NCBI RefSeq assembly: GCF_027579695.1
Contig: NC_083583.1
Span: 3,055,542 to 3,119,541 of the forward strand
Direction of reading: 5' to 3'
DNA from: Neoarius graeffei
Lineage: Eukaryota > Chordata > Actinopteri > Siluriformes > Ariidae
DNA: 64,000 bases
Position 1 is the stretch's first letter. Each line of letters begins with the position of its first letter. The notes below the pieces were generated by a model that had not been told where the DNA came from, searched no databases, and worked only from the letters and a program-made list of their open reading frames with translations. The position numbers and the translations under genes are program-made. Shown here piece after piece: positions 11,454 through 22,330 of the stretch.

Positions 11454-13943
11454 GTGTCTGAGGTTCTTACCAATGAAAAGTGTCGCTTGTCTCTGAGTGG
11501 TTGGTTTCACGGCCCGTCCCTGCCGAGGCCCCGGCGCTACACTGAACCCGCAGTGCCACGTCTCACACACGTCCTCCAAGATGTGAGTCAGGTTCAGGGT
11601 TAAACTCTCGCACTGTTCTTAGAGCATTTAAAATATTTGCATTTACCATTTTTTAAATGTTTGCATTCATTTGAAAATTCAGTTGAGTTTTACTTGTTTT
11701 GAATATCAGGCTGTTGGCCTCTATTGCTTTTATTTTTATTATATTTTAATTTTCTTTATTTTATTTGCATCAAAAAAGATTTTTCAAAATGTTGCAAGAT
11801 TTGGTTTCTAACAGTTAAACTGGTGGAGTTCAATAAGATTTGGATGAGGTATTTCTGGTTTTTTTTTTTAACCCTTGTACACAAAGCTCCGCCCCCAGAA
11901 CCTGCAGTGGTTCAATTAGCATTTTATAGCAAGAGTTCGCGTTAGAAAGGATTGTCATCACAACACTTAAGTGACATTCAGCTGCTTGAAAGCCAAATAA
12001 TAACAATATAAATGTACAAAATTCAAATGGTTTACGAGGATGGTCAAGAGTGAGATTTTCTTTGTAATGGGGAAAAAACCCACAAACGAGCACTCTGGAC
12101 CAGAACCCAATTCACCTCAACTGGTTTTCTCAGCAATATAACATTCTTGTGCTGAGGCCATGGATTAAACAGTTTTTCTTGCATGTTCTACACATTTCTC
12201 CAGGTTATCTGTACAAGAAGGAAAGTTAAAAAAAATTGTCTATGGCACCTTTATTTTCAAAAAGTCCTTGAACACGTCATTTTCTACACAAGTGTCTGCC
12301 ATTTGAAGCCCCAGAATTAACTGCTGTGTGTGTGTGTGTGTGTGTGTGTGCAGGAGTCAGTGTTGTTTGAGTGGGTGAATGAGATGTACATGGATCCTCT
12401 GTATCAGGCTCAGGTGCAGCAGGAGTTTGAGGACGCGTCAGAAATCCGCTTGCCGAACTTCCTCCAGGTGAGCCGCTGTTCCACTGAGTTAAACTCGCAC
12501 ACGTTAAAGAAACACACTGCGCGATCTGTATATACATACACACAGTACCAGTCAAAAGTTTGTACACCCCACTCGACTCATTCACGGGTGTTTCTGTATT
12601 GTGACGATTCTCTACACTGTAGAACAAAACTGAAGACATCAAAACTATGAAATAACATCTGGAACACATCTGGAATTATGTGGTGAACAAAAAATTTTTA
12701 AAGAAAAAGTTTGATATTTTAGATTCTTCAGTGTATCCAGCGTTTCCCTTGATGACACTTTCCACACTATTATCATTCTCTTAACCAGCTTCACGAGGGA
12801 GTCACCTGGTCTCGTCAAAAGGTAATCAGTGGACGAGTTTCTTACCGTCTTAATGCGTTTAAGCTCAAACAGTAAATAATAAATAATTAAAAATACCCTA
12901 TTAGACCTATTTAACACCACAACTATAGTAATCCATATTATGTCAAGAACCGAACAACTAAGTAAAGCAGAACAACATCCATCATTACTTTAAGACAGGA
13001 AGTGATTTTAATTCATAAAAATAAAGAAAAATGTTGAATTAGGAGGTGTGTACAAACTTTTGACTGGTACTGACTGTATGCGTGTGTGTGTGTGTGTATA
13101 TAATATATAGGACAGACAGATAGATGTACAGGTTTATATTAATGTACTTGTTCTTATGTTATCGTTTCTATAGTAACAGTGAACACTTGCTGTTTATAAT
13201 AAGTAATTGATTTGCACTGCAGCGTTACTTTGCCATTTCCTCTGTTTATCAGGAGGAGAAATATAAGCAGGTGACCGAGGCGTTACGATTGGCTGAAATC
13301 CAGTGGGAGAGGAGAGGACCGCCCAATAAGAGGTGAGGTACTGATGAGGTTTGTGTTTTTATGATTTAACTCGTCATCCAGGGATTCAGGGAAAGTTTAC
13401 ATCATATTACTGCTGCGTTCACACTTGAGAGTCCACACAGCGACTTTCTGCCATTCCTCATTCTGTGTGTGTGTGTGTGTAGGTGGTATGCACGAGCACA
13501 GCTGCAGAATTTGCCCTCCTGTCTCAAGGAATGTTGGGATCTGCTCTCGTCTGAGGCGTTCTTCATCCTGCTGTCCAACCTGACGGGGCTGAGGCTGCAC
13601 GCTCTCGCCACCGAAGAGGATGAGAGTGACAGCGACGGGCAGGATGGACGGAGCGAGGGGCAGGATGGACGGAGCGAGGGGCAGGATGGACGGAGCAACA
13701 CAGACAATGCAGAGGATGAGAGAAATGATCTGGATGGTCAGGGCCCCAGTAGCACATCTTCATCCATGGAGAAAAAACCCAAAGGTGGTCAGACTTTCCT
13801 CAGTTTGGAGAGAGACAGAATTCTTTCTTTTTCCTTCTTTCTTTCCTTTTATTGACCTTTAGTCACATGCTCTGACATCACCATGAGCACAGAGGCATGA
13901 CTTATTTCTTTGAAAAGTCTAATGTGTTCATATTGGACCCAAT

Positions 13944-13992
<49 letters not shown>

Positions 13993-16900
13993 GTGGGTAG
14001 GTCCATGCCAAATGACCAGATGGTGGTTGCAGCACCAGATTCTTTTTTTTTTTTTGTGAGAGCTTATGGGAATAGATACTCGTGAAATATGAACTCATAA
14101 AAAATGTCAGGGCCCTATTCTGTGTATTTAATGAATTGGGTCATTTTGAAAAATTAGTGAAATTAGACCAGAATGCACCCCCTAAATCCTCACCAGGTAT
14201 TTTTGGGGTTTTAAATGCATTTTTCTTCTCAGCTTCTAGGCTACACAGAGGTTTGAAATTTGGTAAATTAACTCTCCATATGTTGCTAATCTGGAAGGAA
14301 AACGCAGAACCTTCTATCTAGAAAATCCTGGCCATAGGTACTTCCTAAAAATGCTAAAAATTAAGAAAAACGCACTCGCGAGTGGGGTTTAGGGCCCTAA
14401 AAATACTAGAAAACAAATGTATTCATCTCCTATCACTACCTGGTCTTATTATAAACCAGATTGCCTGGTCACTTACTGTACATAATGGGAGCTCTCTCTA
14501 GATAGAATATTTACAGAAATATGGCAGATTCAGTTACATACCTCACAAAAAGTATCATATCTTTAAGACCCTGAATGGAAATGAAGCACAGGTAGCACAT
14601 ATTAAACTTTGTCTTGTCAACATTTTGGAAATTGTTTGTGTTCATTGAGATATTGTTTAAAATGTTTACTTTTCAAAGGGGGTGGACTCATTTACGCTGA
14701 GCACTGTATGGCCAGGATTTTCTAGATAGAAGGTTCTGTATTTTCCTTCCAGATTAGCAACATATGGAGAGTTAATTTACCAAATTTCAAACCTCTGTGT
14801 AGCCTAGAAGCTGAGAAGAAAAATGCATTTAAAACCCCAAAAATACCTGGTGAGGATTTAGGGGGTACATTCTGGTCTAATTTCACTAATTTTTCAAAAT
14901 GGCATAAATAAAAAACCTGTGGGTCTAGAAAGCTGAAATTTTGAAAACTAATGTAGATTTACATATATTTTCATCAGTAACTTCCACAATTAAAATAAAT
15001 ATGGCTGCAACCAATTTTCTATATATTGGGTCTTTTTGGCTTGGACTTACCCTCGTGTGTGTGTGTGTGTGTGTTTCAGGCCCTCCTGTGTGTGTTGGTG
15101 AGCTCCGTCGTTGGTCTCATGGTGATTACACTCTGCTGCACGACTCTGTAAAAAGAGAGTTCGCACTGGACCTGCTGCTCCATTTGGGATGTACAGGTAA
15201 CACTTGTATCACACCTGTCTTACTCGTCTCTGACTCCTGTCTTACTGTTCACACCTGTCTCACTCCTTTATTACTCCAGTTTGACACTTGTCTAGTGCGT
15301 GTGTTTTTACACATTTTACACTCCCTTGATTTTCACAGGCCCAAAATATAATGGGACAAATTAGCATAATTATCAATATAAAGATTATTTTTTTAATACC
15401 TAGCTGTAAATCCTTTACAGTCAAAGACCTCCTGAAGTCTGGAGCGCAGGGACTTCACCAGATGCTGAGTTTCCTCCCTCGAGATGCTTTGCCACGCCTT
15501 TCGTGCAGCCACCTTCAGTTGCTGCTTGTTTGTGGGTTTTTCTGCCTTCTGTTTCATCTTCAGTGAATGAAAAGCAGCTCACATTGGGTTGAGTGACTCA
15601 ACTGTTTAAAGACATTCCGTTTCATTGCCTGAAGCAGCTCTTGGGTTTCTTTCATGGTATGTTTTGGGTCATTCGACCAAATCTGAGCAGAAAGTAAAAC
15701 TCTGTACACTTCAGAATTCATCCTGCTCCTTCTATCAGCAGTCACATCATCAATAAACACCAGTCACACAGTTCCACTGGCAGCCGACGCCCATGTCCAC
15801 CATGTTTGACAGATGATAATTGTTTTGGATCATGAGCCCTTCTTTTCCTTCTCCATACTCTTCTCTAATCATCATCTGCTACAAGTTAATCTTCATTTCA
15901 TCTGTCCAGAGAATCTTGTTCCAGAACTGAGCAGCCTTTCTAACAAAGTCTAATCCAGTCTTTCTCTTCTTGAGTGTGACTGGTTCTTTGCATCTCGAGG
16001 TAAAGCCTCTGTCTGCTTTGTGTTTTCAGCTGAATGACAACCTCTTTCGTTTGCATCGACACCTCTTTGGACTGCATATTGAGAGTTCCCATGAACAGCT
16101 ACCAAATGCAAATTCAACACTTGGAATCAACTCTAGAACTTTTGTCTCCTTAATGTGTCACGAAATAATGAGGAAACAGGCCACAACCGGCCATGAAACT
16201 GCTCATCAGTCCAGGCAACTGTCCTGTTACTTTTGAGCCTGTAAAAATGAAGGGACTATGAAAAACTGGCTGTAATTCCTGAAGTTAATGTGATATATTT
16301 ATTAAATGCACTGAGTTATTACTGCTGAAATTCTCCACTTCAATCCCATCTTGATGGCTTCATTTCAAATCCATTGTGGAGGTGAACAGAGACAACACTA
16401 GGGAAATTGCATCACTGTCCCAATACTTATGGATCTGATTGTCGCTCTCTAGTTCCTTCTCTTAGACACTCGTCTCATGACCCTCTCAAGAAATTGCCTT
16501 TTCTTTATTGCTTTCTAGATTTTGGTTGCTTGATTGTAGAAACCCCGCCCCCCTTTTATGTTTTTGATTAAAAGTTATTTTTCTCTTTCAGGCTGGAAGG
16601 CGGAGTTCGGAGGATTTACATCGTACATCGCGCATGACGAAGACGAAGAGGTCGGTGATGACATCACTATAATTTTGTCACATGGTCTAAGGGCAGCTGT
16701 TAAAACTTCCTCAGTACATAAAACACAAACTTAAATCTGCAGCTGTTCCACAGGAACAATGAGAGAAACAGATGTGAGAGAGAATCTTCCTAAAGCTCTT
16801 CTGATGGATTTTTATCCAAATGTCCAACAGTAAAAAGTCATTCGTTACTTTACACTTTCCTGAAGGTTCCTGATGGACATCAGAGACACAACACACACAT

Positions 16901-17261
16901 TCCTCCCTCTGAAAAAGGAGTTCCATCTCAGAAAGGAGCAATTCAACACATTTACAGTTTCATTTATTTAAAAAAAAAAATTTAACTGAAGACTTTAATG
17001 AGAAAAGGTTAAACATCTGCTCTTATACTTCTATTTAAATGAGTTTGGAGGAAAAAAAAACTGTACATTGTGTAGTAATTGTGTGTGTGTGTGTGTGCGC
17101 AGCTCCTGACCGTGTACCCTGAGGACAACTCTTTGGCGTTGATCTACAGAGACAGAGATACTCTGAGTTTCATCAAACACGTCAATCATCACAGCGTTGT
17201 TCAGGAGCGCGAGCACACACTCGCACATTTTTACGATTTCTCTTTCACGTACTACGAATAA
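7301..17261 (+). CDS. ogfod1: OGFOD1, 2-oxoglutarate/Fe(II) prolyl 3-hydroxylase (13 exons)
   Basis: OGFOD1 hydroxylates Pro62 of ribosomal protein uS12 (RPS23) and affects translation and stress granules. Exons: 7301-7457, 8856-9001, 9093-9139, 9415-9515, 9621-9737, 10217-10308, 11454-11582, 12354-12467, 13253-13332, 13483-13784, 15080-15196, 16592-16650, 17103-17261. All phases agree and give 539 residues (human 542). The N-terminal catalytic double-stranded beta-helix keeps the iron ligands His156, Asp158 ([10 protein letters not shown]) and His219 (VSFHQ) and the 2-oxoglutarate-binding Arg231 ([11 protein letters not shown]). The C-terminal half ([17 protein letters not shown] to DFSFTYYE) is the non-catalytic second fold. 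Exon 10 encodes the acidic linker with a threefold GQDGRSE repeat. The start is the ATG at 7301, giving MAPKRRSDQ; longer upstream reading frames lack similarity. Many introns have TG/CA arrays against their splice sites. Confidence 0.97.
7502..8210. other. OGFOD1 intron 1, unclassified repeat-like DNA
   Basis: No gene seen. The block from about 7830 to 8110 reads like an old interspersed repeat but could not be assigned to a family. A SINE follows at 8211. Confidence 0.4.
8211..8586 (+). mobile_element. tRNA-derived SINE, family B, copy 2
   Basis: Full-length plus-strand copy in OGFOD1 intron 1. It has the tRNA-like head with A and B boxes at 8211-8277, the conserved body, and the tail AGATAATGAGATGAGATG. 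It is nearly identical to the other three copies, suggesting a young family. Confidence 0.87.
9360..9414. repeat. (TG)n tract forming OGFOD1 intron 3 acceptor region
   Basis: A TG/CG run (about 9387-9410) ends directly in TTAG before exon 4 at 9415, so the acceptor has a UG-rich rather than pyrimidine-rich lead-in. Confidence 0.85.
10075..10195. repeat. Dispersed repeat, copy 1 of 3
   Basis: The block containing AGAGAATTAATCAACACCTTC and CTGACCAGTCAGAGTCCAGA recurs with substitutions at about 36505-36615 and 46310-46410. The element class is unknown. It is in OGFOD1 intron 5. Confidence 0.65.
10310..11453. other. OGFOD1 intron 6 with flanking microsatellites
   Basis: The intron opens with a (CA)n run (10315-10336) right after the donor and ends in a (CT)n run (11408-11452) that forms the polypyrimidine tract of exon 7. 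Between them, 10890-11010 resembles in inverted form a block at about 44525-44640 (shared GAGTCGA and CTCCCTGCAGG words). No gene seen. Confidence 0.6.
12543..13072. mobile_element. Short non-autonomous Tc1-like element
   Basis: The left end CAGTACCAGTCAAAAGTTTG (12543-) is mirrored by CAAACTTTTGACTGGTACTG ending near 13072. This is the known terminal sequence of a widespread fish Tc1/mariner group. The 530-base interior has no transposase. It lies in OGFOD1 intron 8. Confidence 0.8.
13637..13699 (+). repeat. ogfod1: In-frame 21-base triplicate in OGFOD1 exon 10
   Basis: Three head-to-tail 21-base copies (13637-13657, 13658-13678, 13679-13699), the first two identical and the third changed only at its end. 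They encode GQDGRSE repeats in the acidic linker between the two folds of OGFOD1, so the reading frame is kept. Confidence 0.93.
13950..13990. repeat. (CT)n microsatellite in OGFOD1 intron 10
   Basis: About 41 bases of uninterrupted CT repeat, starting about 165 bases after the donor of exon 10. Confidence 0.9.
14142..14901. repeat. Long inverted repeat: 194-base arms, 372-base loop
   Basis: The left arm 14142-14335 and right arm 14708-14901 are reverse complements with three differences by eye (about 98% identity). A transcript of OGFOD1 intron 10 would fold here into a near-perfect long hairpin. It may be a foldback transposon. No reading frame and no clear target duplication were found. 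Confidence 0.9.
15338..16441 (-). pseudogene. Decayed Tc1/mariner transposon in OGFOD1 intron 11
   Basis: The right end carries the terminal sequence related to CAGATCCATAAGTATTTGG, reading inwards on the minus strand. The minus strand retains scraps of transposase such as [19 protein letters not shown] and NDPKHT near 15560-15760, matching the better-preserved element at 60778-62426. Many stops and deletions make it inactive, and the left terminus is gone. This family also left the copy at 56107-57477. Confidence 0.85.
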
Positions 17262-17519
17262 ACACAACCACAAAGACTTTAATCAGGACTTTATACAGCA
17301 ACAAAGGCATTTTACTGCATAACACGTACAAAAGTTTGCACCCCCCCTTCATTAATGGATGAATAAATAAAACCATGCCTCTGTTATACAGTTTATATAC
17401 AATAATAATAAACATTCACGCTTCATTCATATTTAATGTTTGATGGCGTTTTCTGTGTACAACTGAAATATTCCATAAACTTTCCTTTGACGTGATCATA
17501 AGTTTACACTCCCACTCTA
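17262..17519 (+). other. ogfod1: OGFOD1 3'UTR
   Basis: AT-rich DNA after the stop codon with AATAAA-type signals near 17366 and 17406. The true poly(A) site cannot be chosen from sequence alone. It runs directly into LINE sequence at about 17520. Confidence 0.5.
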
Positions 17520-18096
17520 AATCAATCAATCAATCTAAGGTTTATTTCTCTCCTGGAGGAGGAACCTCTCCCCAGCTTAGTCCACAGTGGTCCTGGAAGA
17601 TTGTCCCTCCATCTTGTTTTTGGTCTCCCTCTTGGTCTTGTCCAACTCCTTGGTGTCCATTCTGTCACTCTAGCAGTCCACCTGTTATCTGGCAGTCTGG
17701 CTACGTGTCCTGCCCAGCGATGTATTGATTTTCTGATGACACTGATAACGTCCTCTACTCCTGTTTCTTGTCTCATAGCATTATCCCTAACATCTTTCTT
17801 TGTGCTACTGCCAGCATCTCCATTTGAGCATTTATTAGGTCCCAAGTTTCGCTACCATTGGTCATCACAGGTAGGATGTATCCGTTCAGAATTTTTTTTA
17901 TTAGCTCATTTGTCCATGAGGCTGTGGAGCTGTTGCCATGGCGTGGTGTCTGTCGTCCACAATTCAGTTAAATCGTATCTCCTCCGTCAGTTCTTCACAG
18001 ATTTCCCTTCCGATTGTTTTGTTTGAAAGAACTCATCACTGCACAAAAAACTTAGTCGTTGTTTTGTCAAATTTTTTGCTAATGAGTTACTAATTA
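17520..18096 (-). mobile_element. RTE-like LINE, 3' segment (ORF C-terminus)
   Basis: The minus strand encodes GVEDVISVIRKSIHRWAGHV then ARLPDNRWTARVTEW and GRPKTRWRDNL, the conserved C-terminal end of RTE-type LINE polyproteins. The same element continues after later insertions at 18477-18491, 25307-25984 and 27597-27800. Its 3' end lies near 17520, beside the OGFOD1 3'UTR. Confidence 0.8.
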
Positions 18097-18461
18097 GGGC
18101 GGCATGGTGGTGTAGTGGTTAGCGCTGTCGCTTCACAGCAAGAAGGTCCGGGTTCGAGCCCCGTGGCCAGCGAGGGCCTTTCTGTGCGGAGTTTGCATGT
18201 TCTCCCCGTGTCCGCGTGGGTTTCCTCCGGGTGCTCCGGTTTCCCCCACAGTCCAAAGACATGCAGGTTAGGTTAACTGGTGACTCTAAATTGAGCGTAG
18301 GTGTGAATGTGAGTGTGAATGGTTGTCTGTGTCTATGTGTCAGCCCTGTGATGACCTGGCGACTTGTCCAGGGTGTACCCCGCCTTTCGCCCGTAGTCAG
18401 CTGGGATAGGATCCAGCTCACCTGCGACCCTGTAGGACAGGATAAAGCGGCTAGAGATGAT
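18097..18461 (+). mobile_element. tRNA-derived SINE, family B, copy 3
   Basis: Plus-strand copy inserted into the RTE-like LINE. A perfect 15-base target duplication ATGAGTTACTAATTA flanks it (18082-18096 and 18462-18476). Confidence 0.95.
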
Positions 18462-18491
18462 ATGAGTTACTAATTAAGCCAAATTGATGAA

Positions 18492-18553
18492 TGTGGCAGC
18501 GGGGGCATGGTCAAGCGTCAGTCTGTGACCGGAGGGCGGAGTCAGGGAAGGTA
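18492..18553 (+). mobile_element. Older Gmr1-like LTR, left piece
   Basis: It starts TGTGGCAGCGGGGGC like the LTRs of the full element at 19301. It is cut at a TA (18552-18553) by a Tc1 and resumes at 25057 with AAGTGGCAGAATC. The target duplication ATGAA (18487-18491 and 25302-25306) shows that this LTR once stood alone in the LINE. Confidence 0.9.
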
Positions 18554-19611
<1,058 letters not shown>

Positions 19612-19612
19612 G

Positions 19613-19630
19613 TGGTGCCGAAACCCGGGA
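19613..19630 (+). other. Primer-binding site of Gmr1-like element
   Basis: TGGTGCCGAAACCCGGGA starts two bases after the 5' LTR. It has the TGG start and CCGGGA end expected of a sequence complementary to a tRNA 3' end. The tRNA was not identified. Confidence 0.7.
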
Positions 19631-19656
19631 CTGGAGCACCAAAGCTGAACCGCCCC

Positions 19657-20640
19657 ATGGAGTCTTCCCCGTTCGCCGACCTGGTCCACGCCCTCGCCAC
19701 GGCCCAGCAAAGCCAGCACCAGGCGCTAGTCACGCTCCGTAAGGAGCAGGAGCAGCGCTTTGAGGCCCTGGTGTTGGCCCAGCAAGAGGACCGACAGGCG
19801 TTCTGGCACCTCCTCACGTCGGCGGGGACAACCGACGCTTCCACCGCAGGCCCGTCCCCCCTCACCCTGACAAAGATGGGCCCGCAGGATGACCCCGAGG
19901 CTTTCATCACGCTCTTTGAGCAAGTCGCGGAGACCTCGGGGTGGCCAATGGATCAGCGCACAGCGCGCCTCCTCCCCCTGCTGACGAGAGAGGCGCAGCT
20001 GGCCACACTACAGCTCCCCGCCGACCGCTGGCTGGCCTACACGGACCTTCGCCGGGCCATCCTCTAGTGTGTGGGGTGCACCCCCGAACAGCAGCGCCAG
20101 CGCTTCTGCGCTTGGAGGAAGTCGGCCGGCCATTCGCGTTTGGCCAGCAACTCCGGGACGCCTGCTGGCGGTGGCTGAGGGCAACAACCGCGACGCCGAG
20201 GAGATCGTCGATCAGGTGGTGCTGGAGCAGTTCATCGCGCGCTTGCCCACAGGAACCGCAGAGTGGGTCCAGTGCCACCGCCCGGCGTCGCTGGATCAGG
20301 CCATCGAGCTGGCGGAGGACCATTTGGCGGCTGTTCCGGTGGCAGGACAGCAGACAACCTCTTCTCTTCTCTCCTCTTCTCTCTCTCTCCCCCTCCTCCT
20401 GTGTCCTGTCCTCACCCCATTCCCCCACCGCGGAGGTGGGGGCTGGCACCACCCCAGCCGGCCCGCCGCACCCACAGTGCCCTCCCGTTTCTCCCTTCTG
20501 TGTCTGTCTCTTCCCCCCCCTCAGGTGAGTGAGCCCCCGAACACCAGTGCAGAGAGGAAGCCCGGGCCGGTTTGCTGGCGCTGCGGGGAACCGGGCCACC
20601 TCCAACAGCAGTGCACGGCCATGGAGGTGGGCGCGGTGGT
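19657..20640 (+). pseudogene. gag of Gmr1-like element, frameshifted
   Basis: Starts at the ATG at 19657 (MESSPFADLVHALATAQ) and runs 136 residues, with a coiled-coil-like QQSQHQALVTLRKEQEQRFE stretch, to a TAG at 20065. The homologous reading then shifts frame twice between about 20065 and 20165. It resumes with a SCAN-like stretch (IVDQVVLEQFIARLP, SLDQAIELAEDHL) and a CCHC zinc knuckle CWRCGEPGHLQQQC (20573-20614). It would form the retrotransposon particle; this copy cannot make a full-length product. Confidence 0.85.
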
Positions 20641-22330
20641 TCGGATCCCCGACGCGCCAGAAGCTGCCCTCGATCGGGCCGGAGCGTATCACATACCGGT
20701 GAGTATTCAAGGGGATACATATCAGGTGTTGGTGGATTCTGGTTGTAATCAGACCTCAATTCACCAAAGCCTGGTGCAAAACGAGGCATTGGGGGGAGCA
20801 CAGGGGGTGAAGGTGTTGTTTGTGCATGGGGACGTTCACAGCTACCCTTTGGTGTCGGTCCACATTTGTTTCCAAGGGGAAAAAGTTATAGTGAAGGCGG
20901 CGGTTAATCCTCACCTTACCCACTCTTTAATTTTGGGGACTGATTGGCCGGGATTTCGGGATTTAATGACACACTTAGTAAAGAGTGGGTCCTGCCATTT
21001 AACAGGGGGAGGTCCTGGTGTCGCTTTGGCAGGAGCAGCTGTCGCAGAGCCATCTACGTCATCTCCGCGGCAGAGTGAGGAGCCGCTGGCCCCTCCTCTC
21101 TCTGTTGGGGAATCCCTCGCAGATTTCCCATTAGAGCAGTCGCGAGACGAGACTCTGCGGCATACGTTTGACCAAGTGAGAGTAATTGATGGTCAAACGC
21201 TCCCGCCAAACACCACCCCGTCCTTCCCCTACTTCGCGATTATGAAGGATAGGTTATACCGAGTGACGCAGGACACTCAAACTAAAGAGCGAGCCACGCA
21301 ACTTTTAATTCCAAAGAGCCGCCGGGAATTAGTATTCCAGGCGGCTCACTTTAATCCCATGGCTGGACACTTAGGGCAGGATAAGACACTAGCCCGAATA
21401 ATGGCCCGATTCTATTGGCTGGGGATTTGTGGTGATGTTCGTAGGTGGTGTACGGCGTGCCGCGAATGCCAGTTAGTAAATCCAGAGGCCATTCCAAAAG
21501 CACCTTTGCACCCTCTACCATTAATCGAGACCCTGTTCGAAAGGATTGGGATGGATCTCGTCAGGCCATTAGATCGGTCAGCACTAGGGTACCGCTTTAT
21601 ATTAGTTCTGGTGGACTATGCAATGCGATACCCGGAAGCAGTGCCTCTGCGCAATATCTCAGCACGCAGTATTGCGGAGGCGCTCTTCCGCGTTATCTCC
21701 CGAGTTGGAATCCCGAAAGAGATTCTGACTGATCAAGGCACCACATTTATGTCACGGACACTGCGCGAACTGTATGGGTTATTGGGGATTAAGCCGATCC
21801 GCACCAGCGTGTATCACCCACAAACGGATGGTTTAGTGGAACGGTTCAATCGCACCCTCAAGAATATCATTAAAAAATTCGTAAGTGAGGACGCACGTAA
21901 TTGGGATAAGTGGCTCGAGCCCTTGTTGTTTTCAGTGCGAGAGGTCCCCAAGCCTCCACGGGGTTCTCCCCATTCGAATTATTATATGGGCGTAAGCCGC
22001 GCGGCATTCTAGACGTGCTGCGGGAAAATTGGGAGGAGGGACCTTCACAAAGTAAGAACGAAATTCAATACGTTATGGATCTGCGCGCAAAACTCCACAT
22101 GCTCACCCACCTAACCCAGGAGAATTTGCGGCAGGCCCAAGAACGGCAAGCCCACCTGTACAACAAGGGTATGCGCCTTAGGGAGTTCACACCGGGAGAT
22201 AAGGTACTCGTACTGTTGCCCACATCGAGCTCCAAATTGATTGCCAAGTGGCAAGGACCCTTTGAGGTCACACGGCGAGTCGGGGACGTCGACTACAAGG
22301 TGAGGCGAACGGACGGGGGGGGCGCTACAG
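20641..22330 (+). pseudogene. pol part 1: protease and integrase, frameshifted
   Basis: The protease is recognised by VLVDSGCNQTSIH (active-site Asp codon near 20734) and ILGTDWPG. Integrase follows directly: the zinc-binding set is H and H in AAHFNPMAGHLGQDKT and two Cys in CTACREC. The catalytic residues are Asp (MDLVRPL, 21554), Asp (LTDQGT, 21731) and Glu (VERFN, 21839), 35 residues apart for the last pair. The frame shifts near 21950, where FSPFELLYGRKP continues in another frame, and again at a G-run near 22314-22322. The C-terminus (PGDKVLVLLPTSSSKLIAKW) is the chromodomain-less tail typical of gypsy integrases. Confidence 0.9.

Noticed and set aside
17522-17845. A host gene encoding a protein with a WAGHVARLPDNRW motif
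   Set aside because: The motif is the standard C-terminal end of RTE-type LINE polyproteins, and the frame continues in other LINE pieces.
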